This document shows positions 51,229 through 60,944 of a DNA stretch of 64,000 nt, in pieces. The translations under genes and the position numbers were made by a program. This DNA comes from Thermoanaerobacterium thermosulfurigenes (lineage in GTDB: Bacteria; Bacillota; Thermoanaerobacteria; Thermoanaerobacterales; Thermoanaerobacteraceae), in the NCBI RefSeq assembly GCF_051201035.1, contig NZ_JBPODR010000009.1, forward strand, positions 1-64,000, in the 5' to 3' direction. Every line of letters begins with the position of its first letter. Position 1 is the stretch's first letter. The notes below the pieces were generated by a model. The model ran no database searches, was not told the DNA's origin, and worked only from the letters and a program-made list of their open reading frames with translations.

Positions 51229-51405
51229 AAATCCAGATGAGAATAGCGAGAGACACCTTTTAAGGTGGCCGAAGGAGCAATATGAAGTGGGTCACGGCTT
51301 CATAAAATCTCTCAGGCAAATTAATCGCTATTTGATGGGACTCTGGAAAGCCGTATGGCACCGATGGGGCAATACCTTTTGGTAGAAACTCTCAGGTCAT
51401 GATAC
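51229..51405 (+). ncRNA. Tandem glycine riboswitch
   Basis: Two glycine aptamers follow each other. The first has GCGAGAGACACC, the core GGCCGAAGGAGCAA and CTCTCAGGCAAA (about 51237-51328). The second has GGGACTCTGGA, CACCGATGGGGCAA and ACTCTCAGGTCA (about 51334-51400). These are the conserved elements of the gcvT RNA motif. It precedes the glycine cleavage operon and a terminator, the usual arrangement for an ON switch. Confidence 0.96.
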
Positions 51406-51407
51406 AG

Positions 51408-51446
51408 AGGAATATGATGACATTTGTCTTCATATTCCTTTTTTAT
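51408..51446 (+). terminator. Riboswitch-controlled terminator
   Basis: AGGAATATGA and TCATATTCCT form the stem and TTTTTT follows. The 5' side of this region overlaps the end of the second aptamer, so glycine binding can prevent it from forming. Confidence 0.85.
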
Positions 51447-51477
51447 TGACAAATTTAGTTAGGAAGGGATGATCCGA

Positions 51478-52578
51478 TTGGACAGCTTAAAAAGAACCCC
51501 ACTTTACGACATCCACAAAAAGTATGGTGCAAAGATGATAGATTTTGCAGGATTTGAAATGCCTGTACAGTACGAAAGTATACTTAAAGAACACGAAGCA
51601 GTAAGAAAAAATGCAGGTCTTTTTGACGTGTCACACATGGGTGAAATAATTGTGGAAGGCAAGGACTCTGAAAAATTCATAAACTACATGGTTACAAACG
51701 ACATCACAAAAATTACTGAAAATCAAGCAATGTATTCTCCTATGTGCTATCATAATGGCACAACAGTAGACGATTTATTAGTGTACAAATTTTCTTATGA
51801 AAAATACATGTTAGTAGTTAATGCCAGCAATATAGATAAGGATTACAAATGGCTATGGGAAAACAAAAATGGCTTTGATGTAGAAATAAAAGATGAATCA
51901 GGGGAGATCTCAGAACTTGCTTTGCAAGGGCCAAAATCTCAAGAAATACTTGAGAAAATTACAAATTACGATTTAGACAGTTTAAAATACTACCATTTTG
52001 ATTATATGGATTTAGACGGAATAAATTGCCTTGTTTCAAGGTCTGGTTATACTGGTGAAGACGGCTTCGAAATATTTTTAAAAAACGAATATGTAGCAAA
52101 TATGTGGGAAAAAATCTTATCTGTCGGAGAAAATCTTGGCATAAAGCCTGCAGGCTTAGGCGCCAGAGATACACTGAGATTCGAAGCAGGACTTCCATTA
52201 TACGGCAATGAACTTTCTGATGACATAACGCCATTAGAAGCTGGATTAGGTTCATTTGTTAAGCTTGATAAATCATTCATAGGGAAAGAAGCTCTTTTAA
52301 ATCAAAAAGAAGAAGGACTTAAGAGGAAAATAGTAGGATTTGAAATGTCAGATAATGCTATACCGCGCCATGGTTATGATGTTTATTCAGAAGGCGAAAA
52401 GATCGGATATGTGACAACAGGATATTTATCGCCTACGCTAAAGAAAAACATAGGTATGGCGTTAATAAAAAGTCAATTTGCCACCATTGGCAATGAAATA
52501 AACATAATAATACGCAACAAGCCATATAAGGCTTTTGTGACAAGCAAAAATTTTTACAAGAAAAATTACAAAAAATAG
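51478..52578 (+). CDS. gcvT: Glycine cleavage system T protein (aminomethyltransferase)
   Basis: About 366 residues; starts at TTG 51478 (AGGAAGGG at good distance; the ATG at 51469 is too near). It moves the methylene group from the H protein to tetrahydrofolate, releasing ammonia. Motifs are MIDFAGFEMPVQY near 17, LFDVSHMGE near 44 and GYTGEDGFEIF near 187, with a C-terminal barrel. First gene of the operon, under the glycine riboswitch. Confidence 0.95.
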   Translation: MDSLKRTPLYDIHKKYGAKMIDFAGFEMPVQYESILKEHEAVRKNAGLFDVSHMGEIIVEGKDSEKFINYMVTNDITKITENQAMYSPMCYHNGTTVDDLLVYKFSYEKYMLVVNASNIDKDYKWLWENKNGFDVEIKDESGEISELALQGPKSQEILEKITNYDLDSLKYYHFDYMDLDGINCLVSRSGYTGEDGFEIFLKNEYVANMWEKILSVGENLGIKPAGLGARDTLRFEAGLPLYGNELSDDITPLEAGLGSFVKLDKSFIGKEALLNQKEEGLKRKIVGFEMSDNAIPRHGYDVYSEGEKIGYVTTGYLSPTLKKNIGMALIKSQFATIGNEINIIIRNKPYKAFVTSKNFYKKNYKK

Positions 52579-52590
52579 GAGGTTATTTTT

Positions 52591-52965
52591 ATGAAAATTT
52601 TAGAAGGTCTTTATTACTCAAAAAATCACGAATGGGTAAAAGTTGAAGGCGACAAGGCATACGTTGGAATAACTGATTTTGCTCAGCATTCATTAGGCGA
52701 CATAGTCTACGCAGAACTTCCTGAAATTGATACAGCATTAAATGCAGGTGATACATTAGGCACTGTTGAATCAGTAAAAGCAGCATCCGATGTCTACTGC
52801 CCTATAAGCGGCAAAGTAGTTGAAGTAAACCAAGCCGTCGCAGACGATCCATCACTTTTAAACAGCGATCCATACGAAAACTGGATGATTTGCGTCGAAA
52901 TGAATGACAAGGGTGAATTAGATCAACTTATGTCACCAGAAGAATATAGAGATTTTTGCAATTAA
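52591..52965 (+). CDS. gcvH: Glycine cleavage system H protein
   Basis: A 124-residue lipoyl carrier. The lipoylated Lys is in GTVESVKAASDVY near residue 62. It carries the aminomethyl group among P, T and L proteins. It starts 12 bases after gcvT (SD AGGAGG) and ends before gcvPA with a short gap. Length is normal. Confidence 0.96.
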   Translation: MKILEGLYYSKNHEWVKVEGDKAYVGITDFAQHSLGDIVYAELPEIDTALNAGDTLGTVESVKAASDVYCPISGKVVEVNQAVADDPSLLNSDPYENWMICVEMNDKGELDQLMSPEEYRDFCN

Positions 52966-52994
52966 TCAAAATTTTTCTAAAAGGAGTGGGTATA

Positions 52995-54350
52995 GTGCAC
53001 AAATACATCCCAGCATCCAAAGCCCAACAAAGCGAAATGCTTAAATCTGTGAATGTAAAATCAATCGAAGATTTATTTGTGGACATTCCAGAGAACATAA
53101 GGTTAAATCAGAAACTTAATATATCAGAGCCGTTGTCAGAAGCAGAGCTTATAAAAAGCATGAAAGAATTGGCTAAAGATATTAAGACGACAGATGATCT
53201 TATTTGTTTCTTAGGTGCAGGCGTATACGATCATTTTATACCATCTGTTGTAAAACACATAGTATCAAAGCCTGAATTTTATACAGCTTATACGCCGTAC
53301 CAACCTGAGATAAGTCAAGGTACATTGCAAGCCATATATGAGTATCAGACGATGATATGCAACTTGACTGATATGGATGTTTCAAACGCATCTATGTACG
53401 ATGGTGCTACAGCTTTAAGCGAAGCTGCAAAGATGGCCTCCGTTGTTACAAACAGAAAAAAAGTGCTTGTATCATCGTCAGTTAATCCTGAAGCAAAGAA
53501 AGTACTTCGTACTTACATGAGATTTAGCGATATAGAAATTGTTGAGATAGATGATAAAGAAGGCACGATAGATGTAGATCTTTTAAAATCTTCTATTGAT
53601 AGCAATACTGCAGCATTCATAGCACAAAATCCGAATTTTTTCGGCATAATAGAAGACCTCGATGATGTAGAAAGACTTGTTCATAAAAATGGTTCACTTC
53701 TCATCATGTACGTTGAACCAATATCATTGTCTATATTAAAAACACCTGGAGAAATAGGTGCAGACATAGCAGTAGGTGATGGCCAGCCTCTTGGAAATAA
53801 CCTTAACTTTGGAGGCCCTCACCTGGGATTCTTTGCAACTACACAAAAATTAATGAGAAAATTGCCAGGTAGGATCATAGGAGAAACAAACGATGTAGAT
53901 GGAAAAAGAGGGTTTGTATTGACGCTGCAAGCAAGAGAACAGCACATAAGGAGAGAAAAAGCCACATCAAATATTTGCACAAATCACTCACTGAACGCAT
54001 TGACTGCCGCCGTATATATGGCAACACTTGGAAAAAGCGGCATTAAAGATGTTGCTTCACAGTGCTACAAAAAGGCTCATTATGCATACAATAAGCTACT
54101 AAAAACAGGAAAATTTAAGCCTCTATTTGAAAAGCCATTTTTCATGGAGTTTGCAATTAATTGTGAAAATAACGTAGATGACTTAAATGATCTTCTTTTG
54201 TCAAATGGCATAATTGGTGGTTACAACCTTGAAAAAGAGTACAAAAAGTACAAGAATTCAATGCTTGTCTGCGTCACTGAAAAAAGGACTAAGGAAGAAA
54301 TTGATAAGCTTGTAAGTGTCATGGGAGGTGCAATTGATGAGCTACGATAA
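52995..54350 (+). CDS. gcvPA: Glycine dehydrogenase (decarboxylating) subunit 1
   Basis: A 451-residue protein, the N-terminal half of P protein in the split form common in Firmicutes. GTG 52995 is the start because AAAAGGAG precedes it. Family features are HKYIPASKAQQSEML at the start, FLGAGVYDHFIPSVVKHI near 80, TPYQPEISQGTLQ near 107, and GDGQPLGNNLNFGGPHLGF near 258. It is the PLP-free partner of gcvPB. Confidence 0.94.
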   Translation: MHKYIPASKAQQSEMLKSVNVKSIEDLFVDIPENIRLNQKLNISEPLSEAELIKSMKELAKDIKTTDDLICFLGAGVYDHFIPSVVKHIVSKPEFYTAYTPYQPEISQGTLQAIYEYQTMICNLTDMDVSNASMYDGATALSEAAKMASVVTNRKKVLVSSSVNPEAKKVLRTYMRFSDIEIVEIDDKEGTIDVDLLKSSIDSNTAAFIAQNPNFFGIIEDLDDVERLVHKNGSLLIMYVEPISLSILKTPGEIGADIAVGDGQPLGNNLNFGGPHLGFFATTQKLMRKLPGRIIGETNDVDGKRGFVLTLQAREQHIRREKATSNICTNHSLNALTAAVYMATLGKSGIKDVASQCYKKAHYAYNKLLKTGKFKPLFEKPFFMEFAINCENNVDDLNDLLLSNGIIGGYNLEKEYKKYKNSMLVCVTEKRTKEEIDKLVSVMGGAIDELR

Positions 54351-55788
54351 ACTTATATTTGAAGTATCAAAACCAGGCCATACAGCGTACAGCCTTCCAC
54401 CATTAGATATAGATGATTTTGAATTAGAAGAATCCATTCCAGACGAGCTTTTAAGACATACAGACTTAATCCTTCCTGAAGTCAGCGAAGTAGAGCTTGT
54501 AAGGCATTATACAAATTTATCATATAAAAACTACAGCGTCGACAAGGGATTTTATCCATTAGGGTCTTGTACTATGAAGTACAATCCAAAAGTAAATGAA
54601 GATATTGCCAGCTTTGAAGCATTTACTGATATACATCCACTGCAAAGCGAAAGCACTGTACAAGGCGCTTTAAAGCTTATGTACAATTTGCAAGAAATGC
54701 TAAAAGAAATAACAGGCATGGATGGGATAACGCTTCAGCCTGCTGCAGGAGCTCATGGAGAGCTTACTGGAATGATGATAATTAAATCATACTTTGAAAG
54801 CATCGGTGAATACAAAAGGAAAAAGATCTTAGTACCTGATTCTGCCCACGGCACAAATCCAGCCAGCGCCGCAACAGCTGGTTTTGAAGTTGTAGAGATA
54901 AAATCCGGAAATGATGGCCTTATAGACATAGATTCATTGAAATTGATGCTTAACGATGATGTAGCAGGGTTGATGCTTACAAATCCAAATACTCTCGGCC
55001 TTTTTGAAAAAAACATCATAGAAATAGCTAAGCTAGTTCATGATGCTGGAGGCCTTCTCTACTACGATGGAGCAAACATGAATGCCAACATGGGTATAAC
55101 AAGACCAGGCGACATGGGATTTGACGTGGTCCACATAAATCTCCATAAGACTTTTGCAACACCACACGGTGGAGGCGGACCTGGAAGCGGACCAGTTGGC
55201 GTAAAAGGCGATCTTGTAGATTTTCTGCCTGTACCTGTTGTTGAAAAAAACAATGATAAATATTATTTTAAGTATGATTTACCGCATACAATAGGCAAAA
55301 TAAGAAGTTTTTACGGAAATTTCAACGTGCTTGTCAAAGCGTACGCATATATATTGACTATGGGTGCTGAAGGACTTAAGTTTGCCAGTGAAATGGCTGT
55401 TTTAAATGCAAACTATCTTAAAGAAAAGCTTAAAAGCCACTATGATCTTCCATATGATACAATATGCAAACATGAATTTGTCTTAAGTGGCCTCAAGAAT
55501 AAAGAAACTGGCATAACAACGCTCGATGTAGCAAAAAGATTGATAGATTATGGGTTCCATCCTCCTACTATCTACTTCCCTCTCATAGTAGATAGTGCAC
55601 TGATGATTGAACCAACTGAGACTGAAAGCAAAGAAACTTTGGATGAATTCATAGAAGCAATGAAATCAATTGCTAAAGAAGCAGAAGAAAATCCAGAAAT
55701 ATTAAAGACAGCACCTCACAATACGCCTGTAAGAAGGCTTGATGAAGTAAAAGCAGCAAGAAACCCAATAGTAAAAGCCAGTGTCTAA
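54337..55788 (+). CDS. gcvPB: Glycine dehydrogenase (decarboxylating) subunit 2
   Basis: A 483-residue catalytic half of the P protein. The PLP Lys is in INLHKTFATPHGGGGPG near residue 272, with SAHGTNPASA near 168 and YYDGANMNA near 240. It decarboxylates glycine and loads the aminomethyl group on GcvH. ATG 54337 overlaps the gcvPA 3' end by 14 bases, with GGGAGG as SD. The operon's last gene; the stop codon lies in the terminator hairpin. Confidence 0.95.
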   Translation: MSYDKLIFEVSKPGHTAYSLPPLDIDDFELEESIPDELLRHTDLILPEVSEVELVRHYTNLSYKNYSVDKGFYPLGSCTMKYNPKVNEDIASFEAFTDIHPLQSESTVQGALKLMYNLQEMLKEITGMDGITLQPAAGAHGELTGMMIIKSYFESIGEYKRKKILVPDSAHGTNPASAATAGFEVVEIKSGNDGLIDIDSLKLMLNDDVAGLMLTNPNTLGLFEKNIIEIAKLVHDAGGLLYYDGANMNANMGITRPGDMGFDVVHINLHKTFATPHGGGGPGSGPVGVKGDLVDFLPVPVVEKNNDKYYFKYDLPHTIGKIRSFYGNFNVLVKAYAYILTMGAEGLKFASEMAVLNANYLKEKLKSHYDLPYDTICKHEFVLSGLKNKETGITTLDVAKRLIDYGFHPPTIYFPLIVDSALMIEPTETESKETLDEFIEAMKSIAKEAEENPEILKTAPHNTPVRRLDEVKAARNPIVKASV

Positions 55789-55802
55789 TGACACCGGCTT
55801 TT
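55773..55802 (+). terminator. Bidirectional terminator between gcvPB and osmC
   Basis: AAAAGCC-GTGTC and GACAC-GGCTTTT stems around TAAT; the gcvPB stop codon is within the loop side. Confidence 0.8.
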
Positions 55803-55808
55803 CTAATA

Positions 55809-56252
55809 TCATTCTACAACAACGTCTGACAAAACTAATTTTACAGGATTCGCTATAGAATCGCCTACTGGGCATGTTTTTTCTATAAATTTTGCAAACT
55901 CCTCTGCTTTTTCTTTTGGAGCATCTGTCTTCATGTGCATCTTAAATCTTATCTCTTGGAAACCTGGTCTTACGTCGGATTTACCCATAAAGCCATCCAA
56001 ATCAATATCGCCTTCTAGTTCTACCCAGAACTCTTGAAGATTTATGCCTTTAGCCTTTGCAAAAGCTGATGCTACAATGGTTTGGCAAGAGCCCAAAGCA
56101 CAAAGCAATGCCTCTACAGGATTCATTCCTTTATTTGTACCGCCCATTTCTTTCGGCTCGTCTAAAACCATCTTAAAGCCTCTTACTTCGCTTTCCACTG
56201 CCAATCCTTCCGGCAACTTTTTAGAAACCGCCTTAAAAGTTTCCACTGCCAT
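55809..56252 (-). CDS. OsmC-family protein
   Basis: A 147-residue OsmC/Ohr-like protein. Conserved features are GMNPVEALLCALGSCQTIVASAFA (catalytic Cys in GSCQ, near residue 54) and a C-terminal TCPVGDSIANP (second Cys). These proteins reduce organic or fatty hydroperoxides, often with a lipoyl-Lpd system as electron donor. That fits its place next to an AhpD-like gene and a lipoyl-domain Lpd gene. Confidence 0.9.
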   Translation of the reverse strand: MAVETFKAVSKKLPEGLAVESEVRGFKMVLDEPKEMGGTNKGMNPVEALLCALGSCQTIVASAFAKAKGINLQEFWVELEGDIDLDGFMGKSDVRPGFQEIRFKMHMKTDAPKEKAEEFAKFIEKTCPVGDSIANPVKLVLSDVVVE

Positions 56253-56279
56253 TTTAATTACCTCCTTTTAGCTATATTT

Positions 56280-56612
56280 TTATTTACCTGCATCTTCTAA
56301 TACCTGGACAGCTTCTGTAGCATAAGCTGCAGCAGGACCTCCACCCATAAGTATTGCAACACCTAATACTTCCATTATCTCATCTCGAGTTGCTCCAGCT
56401 TTTAAACATGAATTTACATGATCAGCTATACAGTATGAGCAGTGAACAGCAACGCCTATGCCTAATGCAATTAGTTCCTTTTCTTTAGCTGAAAGTGCTC
56501 CGTTGCCAACAGCTGAAACATGAAGCTCCTCAAATGCCTTCATAACTGATGGAATGCTTTGACCTATCTTGCTTAAATTTGCATACATTTGATTTAAATC
56601 AATCTTTGCCAT
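56280..56612 (-). CDS. AhpD-like / carboxymuconolactone decarboxylase-family protein
   Basis: A 110-residue all-helical AhpD-like protein. The redox pair is in HCSYCIADHV near residues 58-61 with the nearby His, and GATRDEIMEVL follows. AhpD passes electrons from lipoylated proteins to peroxiredoxins; the combination with OsmC and Lpd suggests a small peroxide-defence module. SD GAAAGG. Confidence 0.88.
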   Translation of the reverse strand: MAKIDLNQMYANLSKIGQSIPSVMKAFEELHVSAVGNGALSAKEKELIALGIGVAVHCSYCIADHVNSCLKAGATRDEIMEVLGVAILMGGGPAAAYATEAVQVLEDAGK

Positions 56613-56670
56613 AATACCTTTCCTTTCTAAATTTAATTTATTTTAAAGCATTATCGCTTTAAAATCTTTA

Positions 56671-58335
56671 TTATACTTTATGTATCGATTCTTTAAAAAT
56701 ATCTTTTACTGCCTCCATTATAGTCTCACTTCTGGTAGGATGAGTGTATATGGCTTTTTTAAGATCATCTGCCTTTGCACCACTTTGACATGAAGTAGAT
56801 ATTATCTGAGCAATTTCAGATGCATCGCTTCCTACAACCCATGCTCCTAAGACATCTCCATCTTCGGAGGATATGATCTTAGCAAAACCTTTTGTTTCAC
56901 CGTACGTTTTTGCTCGGCCATTACCTGCAAAGTAAAATTTACCTACTTTTACATTTTCAAATTTGCTCTTAGCCTCTTCTTCTGTATAGCCGAAATAACC
57001 TATCTCCGGCTCTGTAAATACAGCAGCAGGTATTTTCATATAATCGAGAGCAACATTGCCTCCAAAAATATTGTCAACTGCTGCTTCTCCTTGCGCTGAT
57101 GCCACATGTGCCAGCATCATTTTATTTGTAACATCGCCAATGGCGTATACATTGTCAATATTCGTCCTTAAGTATTCGTCGACTTTTATAGCTTTTCCAT
57201 CGAATTCTAAAAGCTCTGAAATTGGCCCTACGTCCGTATTTAGTTTTCTGCCAATGGAAATAAACACTTTGTCAGCATATATACATTTTGTCTCACCATC
57301 TTTTTCTATCGTTACAATGCTTCCACCATTTTCTTCTTCTAAAATCTTTTCGACCTTAGAAGATGTGTAAATCTTCATGCCACGCTTCTGCGCCTCAGAC
57401 TTTATTAAATTGCTTACTTCTTTATCAAGTTGAGGAAGAAGTCTTGGCATCATCTCAACGATAGATACTTGTACTCCAAATTGGTTCATTATAAAGGCAA
57501 ACTCCATGCCAATTACTCCACCACCTATTATGCACAAACTTTCAGGCAATGATGTAATCTCCAAAATGTCGTTGCTATTTATGACATTCTTTGATTTTAT
57601 GCCTTCAATAGGCAATTCTTGAGGCTCAGAACCAGTTGCTATTATTATGTTTTTTGCCTTTATCTTATTTTCTCCAAATAGTATATTTTTATCTTTGTCT
57701 ATTTTTGCTTCTTCAGAATACAAATCAACACCATTAGCTTTAAGCAATGTATTTATACCGGATACAAGCTCGTTTACTATGCTATCCTTTCTTTCAACCA
57801 CTTTTTTGTAATCAAATGATTTTACATCTACACTTAGGCCAAATTCATCTGCCCTTTTTATAATGTCATAAACTTCTGCAACTCTTGCATAAGCTTTTGT
57901 GGGTATGCAGCCTCTATTAAGACAAGTACCGCCCACTTTATCTTTTTCGAAAAGTGCCACTTTTGCACCTTTTTTTGCAGCTTTTATAGCAGCCACATAA
58001 CCTCCAGGGCCGCCACCTATGACAGCCAAATCGTAATCCTTCACTTCATCATAAATTGTATCTGCATTGTTTAAAATTGACTTTTGAGGAACTTCTTCAG
58101 ATTCTGATATCAACGAAATGACATCTCCTGATTTTACTGTACTACCGGCAGGAAAAATAATCTTAGAAATTATGCCATCATATTCTGAATACACTTCAAA
58201 ATTCATTTTACCAACCGATATATCGCATAAACAAGTTCCTTTTTTAACAAATTGCCCTTCACTAATATACCATTTAGTTATTTTGCCCTCATTAATAGTA
58301 TCAGACAAAACAGGTACCTTAACTTCTAATTCCAC
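56671..58335 (-). CDS. lpdA: Dihydrolipoyl dehydrogenase with N-terminal lipoyl domain
   Basis: About 554 residues. Residues 1-75 are a lipoyl domain with the target Lys in VGKMNFEV near residue 43. The E3 part follows from about 103 (AVIGGGPGGYVAA FAD site), the redox disulfide in GGTCLNRGCIPTK near 140, a NAD site (IIGGGVIGMEFA), and the C-terminal His-Glu pair (YTHPTRSE). It reoxidises dihydrolipoamide, probably that of GcvH, and could also feed OsmC/AhpD. GTG 58335 is set by GGAGGTG. Confidence 0.93.
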   Translation of the reverse strand: MELEVKVPVLSDTINEGKITKWYISEGQFVKKGTCLCDISVGKMNFEVYSEYDGIISKIIFPAGSTVKSGDVISLISESEEVPQKSILNNADTIYDEVKDYDLAVIGGGPGGYVAAIKAAKKGAKVALFEKDKVGGTCLNRGCIPTKAYARVAEVYDIIKRADEFGLSVDVKSFDYKKVVERKDSIVNELVSGINTLLKANGVDLYSEEAKIDKDKNILFGENKIKAKNIIIATGSEPQELPIEGIKSKNVINSNDILEITSLPESLCIIGGGVIGMEFAFIMNQFGVQVSIVEMMPRLLPQLDKEVSNLIKSEAQKRGMKIYTSSKVEKILEEENGGSIVTIEKDGETKCIYADKVFISIGRKLNTDVGPISELLEFDGKAIKVDEYLRTNIDNVYAIGDVTNKMMLAHVASAQGEAAVDNIFGGNVALDYMKIPAAVFTEPEIGYFGYTEEEAKSKFENVKVGKFYFAGNGRAKTYGETKGFAKIISSEDGDVLGAWVVGSDASEIAQIISTSCQSGAKADDLKKAIYTHPTRSETIMEAVKDIFKESIHKV

Positions 58336-58433
58336 AAGGTACACCTCCAATTTTAATTGCTATTCACTAAATTATTATTGCTTAAATCAGAATTCTTAAG
58401 CAGGTTAATTATTTGACAACTCACTCTAACCAT

Positions 58434-58462
58434 ATTTTAGCACCATCTAAGCGATAGTTCAA
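58434..58462 (-). promoter_or_regulatory. Sigma-A promoter of the lpdA unit
   Basis: TTGAAC, 17 bases, TAAAAT on the minus strand between lplA and lpdA. Confidence 0.7.
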
Positions 58463-58483
58463 TATTTTAAAGATAATTTTCTA

Positions 58484-59464
58484 TTAAAACATAACATCAA
58501 GTAAATTTTCTAATGTTATGTTTGAAAAATATTCTCCAATGTCTATTGATGAAAGCGCATTTTTAACATCATTTTCAGAATGCTTTACACCTTTTAGAAT
58601 TTCCTCTATATCTTTTACATCTTTCTTTCCAAAGAAATCTCCGTAGATCTTTATGTCTCTTATTATCCCATCAGACACGTTTAAATTCACTTCTACCGTG
58701 CCGCCTGAAAATTTCTTTTCATTTTTTAAATTATAGTCTGGAGACATGCCAAAATTCCATTCCCAAGTATTGTACTTCTCATCTCTCAGCTTTTCTATAT
58801 TTCGTATATTTTCGTCTGTAAATTCGTAAAGGCCACTTCCGCCTGTAGTTAGCCTTATATCGTCCATTATAAGGTTAATAAATTCCTCTATATCTATAGG
58901 CTTTTCCAAATGTTCATTTATGTTGGTCACTCTCTTAGATACAGACTTCACGCCTTTGTCTTCAAATTTTATAGGTCTCACCTTTAATGCCGCTGATAAA
59001 TCCGCCATATTTGACGACACCAACAGTGTTCCATGGTGGAGTATCCTGTTTTTATAATAGTACTGCGCATTGCCTGATATTTTCTTGCCATCGATCGTTA
59101 TGTCATTTCTACCAGAAAACTCCGCATTTAAAGATAGCTTTCTTAGAACATCAATAATAGGCTGTGTAAATCTTCTAAAGTCGCTAAACCCATTCAAATC
59201 ATCGTTTACAATAAAGGTAAAATTCACATTGCCTAAATCGTGAAATACCGCTCCACCTCCAGACAACCTTCTCACAACTGGTATATTGTGCTCTTTAACG
59301 TAGTCAAGGTTGATCTCAGCCAAAGCATTTTGATTTTTCCCTATTATTATGCTTGGCCTATTTCTCCAAAGCATGAAACATTCATCGTTAAATTGCTTTA
59401 GCACATATTCCTCTGCCGCTAAATTGAAATAAGGATCTGTGCTCTTGTTGTAGATATAAATCAT
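58484..59464 (-). CDS. lplA: Lipoate-protein ligase A
   Basis: A 326-residue ligase, in the two-domain LplA form. The lipoyl-AMP binding motif is RRLSGGGAVFHDLGNVNFTF near residue 66, with KISGNAQYY near 130 and a C-terminal accessory domain (FSGGTVEVNLNVSDG). It attaches lipoate to GcvH and to the lipoyl domain of LpdA. ATG 59464 has AAAGGG upstream. Next to gcv and lpd genes, as expected. Confidence 0.93.
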   Translation of the reverse strand: MIYIYNKSTDPYFNLAAEEYVLKQFNDECFMLWRNRPSIIIGKNQNALAEINLDYVKEHNIPVVRRLSGGGAVFHDLGNVNFTFIVNDDLNGFSDFRRFTQPIIDVLRKLSLNAEFSGRNDITIDGKKISGNAQYYYKNRILHHGTLLVSSNMADLSAALKVRPIKFEDKGVKSVSKRVTNINEHLEKPIDIEEFINLIMDDIRLTTGGSGLYEFTDENIRNIEKLRDEKYNTWEWNFGMSPDYNLKNEKKFSGGTVEVNLNVSDGIIRDIKIYGDFFGKKDVKDIEEILKGVKHSENDVKNALSSIDIGEYFSNITLENLLDVMF

Positions 59465-59543
59465 AGTGTACACCCTTTCTCAAAACAAACTACTTCATAC
59501 ATTAAGTATAACACAAATCTGAAAACTATAAAAAAAATAAAAA

Positions 59544-59560
59544 AGTGGCTTGAAAGCCAC
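59544..59560 (-). terminator. Terminator of htrA
   Basis: GTGGCT-TTCA-AGCCAC followed on the minus strand by TTTTTT, next to the htrA stop. Confidence 0.85.
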
Positions 59561-59570
59561 ATCAAACTCA

Positions 59571-60797
59571 TTATTGTCCATTTGAACCTGATAGTTTCAC
59601 ATTGACTGTAAGTGTTTGACCGTTTCTCCAAATTGTCACGCTTATCACATCGCCAACATTGTGTTTATTTAAAATATTTTCAAGTTGATTAAATGTGGTT
59701 ACATTAGTTCTATCTACAGCGGTTATTATATCACCTGCTTGAAGACCTGCAGCATCAGCACCGCTTCCTTGCTGCACTTGTGCAATATAAAGTCCTACCG
59801 GTATATTGTATTGATTTGCTTGCTGCCTCGTTATTTGTTGCACGCTTACACCTATAACAGGCCTTTCAACATATCCCTTTTGAATAAGCTCTTCAATTAT
59901 AGGTTTTGCCTCGTTTATAGGTATAGCAAAACCCATTCCTTCAAGCGGCACACTTTGACTTTGAAATAGACCAAAAGGATCCCCAGAACTTGAATCGCCA
60001 GTTGATGTAAGCTTTATGCTTGTTATTCCTATCACTTCACCGATGCTATTTACAAGAGGTCCTCCACTGTTTCCCGGATTTATTGCAGCATCTGTCTGGA
60101 TAAGATTTACCGGGCCATAATCACTTTGCAAATTTCGATTTAAACCACTTATGATGCCTGCTGTCGCCGTTCCAGCAAAACTGTCACCCAATGGATTTCC
60201 TATAGCTACTGCTAATTCTCCTACTTCAAGCTTTGATGAATCTCCTAATTTTGCAGGTGTCAAATTTGTAGCATTTATCTTTAAAACCGCAAGATCAGTT
60301 CTTGAATCTTTACCTATCAATTGTGCAGGAAATTTCCTTCCGTCAGATAAGTTTACGGTTATCTTTGATGCACCTTCTACAACATGATCATTTGTGACAA
60401 TGTGGCCTTCCGAATCTATGATTATTCCAGAGCCGCTTCCTTCCTCAACATAAGAATTGCCACCGTATCCATAAGCCCCATAACCATTAATATATGTATC
60501 TATGCCGACAACAGATGGGCTTACAGCCTTCACAATGTTTGTAATCAAATTAAAATTGTTGTTGTCAGATGAAAGCGGTAAATACCTATTCACAACTTGA
60601 GTATTGCCTGTATCAACATATTTGACAATTCCTGCTCCTAAAGCACCACCAGCCAATGCAGCAACAAGTGCTACAGCTACAAATGACATAAACATTTTTC
60701 TTCTATATCTTTTAACCATCTTGCCTAAACTTTTTTTATCATTTTTTGGATTGACATCAGGAAGCCTGTAATTTTCAAAACCATTGTTGAACTCCAT
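59571..60797 (-). CDS. htrA: HtrA/DegP-like serine protease
   Basis: A 408-residue S1C protease: a short basic cytosolic tail, one membrane segment near residues 35-55, a Gly/Tyr-rich linker, a trypsin-like domain with His (TNDHVVEG), Asp (RTDLAVL) and Ser (NPGNSGGPL), and one PDZ domain from about 315. It would sit on the outer face of the membrane and clear misfolded proteins. SD GGAGG. Immediately upstream are the remains of fetAB. Confidence 0.93.
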   Translation of the reverse strand: MEFNNGFENYRLPDVNPKNDKKSLGKMVKRYRRKMFMSFVAVALVAALAGGALGAGIVKYVDTGNTQVVNRYLPLSSDNNNFNLITNIVKAVSPSVVGIDTYINGYGAYGYGGNSYVEEGSGSGIIIDSEGHIVTNDHVVEGASKITVNLSDGRKFPAQLIGKDSRTDLAVLKINATNLTPAKLGDSSKLEVGELAVAIGNPLGDSFAGTATAGIISGLNRNLQSDYGPVNLIQTDAAINPGNSGGPLVNSIGEVIGITSIKLTSTGDSSSGDPFGLFQSQSVPLEGMGFAIPINEAKPIIEELIQKGYVERPVIGVSVQQITRQQANQYNIPVGLYIAQVQQGSGADAAGLQAGDIITAVDRTNVTTFNQLENILNKHNVGDVISVTIWRNGQTLTVNVKLSGSNGQ

Positions 60798-60909
60798 TTA
60801 CACCAACCTCCTTACAATTTTTTCTTTTCATGATTATATTATAAATAACATTTTTTAAGAATTTGTGAATACTTTGTAAATATTTTTTTACGTTTAAAAA
60901 AAATAATAC

Positions 60910-60927
60910 CATCCTTATATAGGATAG
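60910..60927 (-). terminator. Terminator beyond the fetAB remnant
   Basis: CTATCC-TATATA-AGGATGG on the minus strand followed by a T-rich run (TATTATTTTTTTT). Confidence 0.65.
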
Positions 60928-60944
60928 CTTAATTTTAATTCCTA

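Noticed and set aside
60798..60895. Sigma-A promoter for htrA from a TATAAT-like sequence
   Set aside because: No -35 element at acceptable spacing could be found in this very AT-rich stretch.
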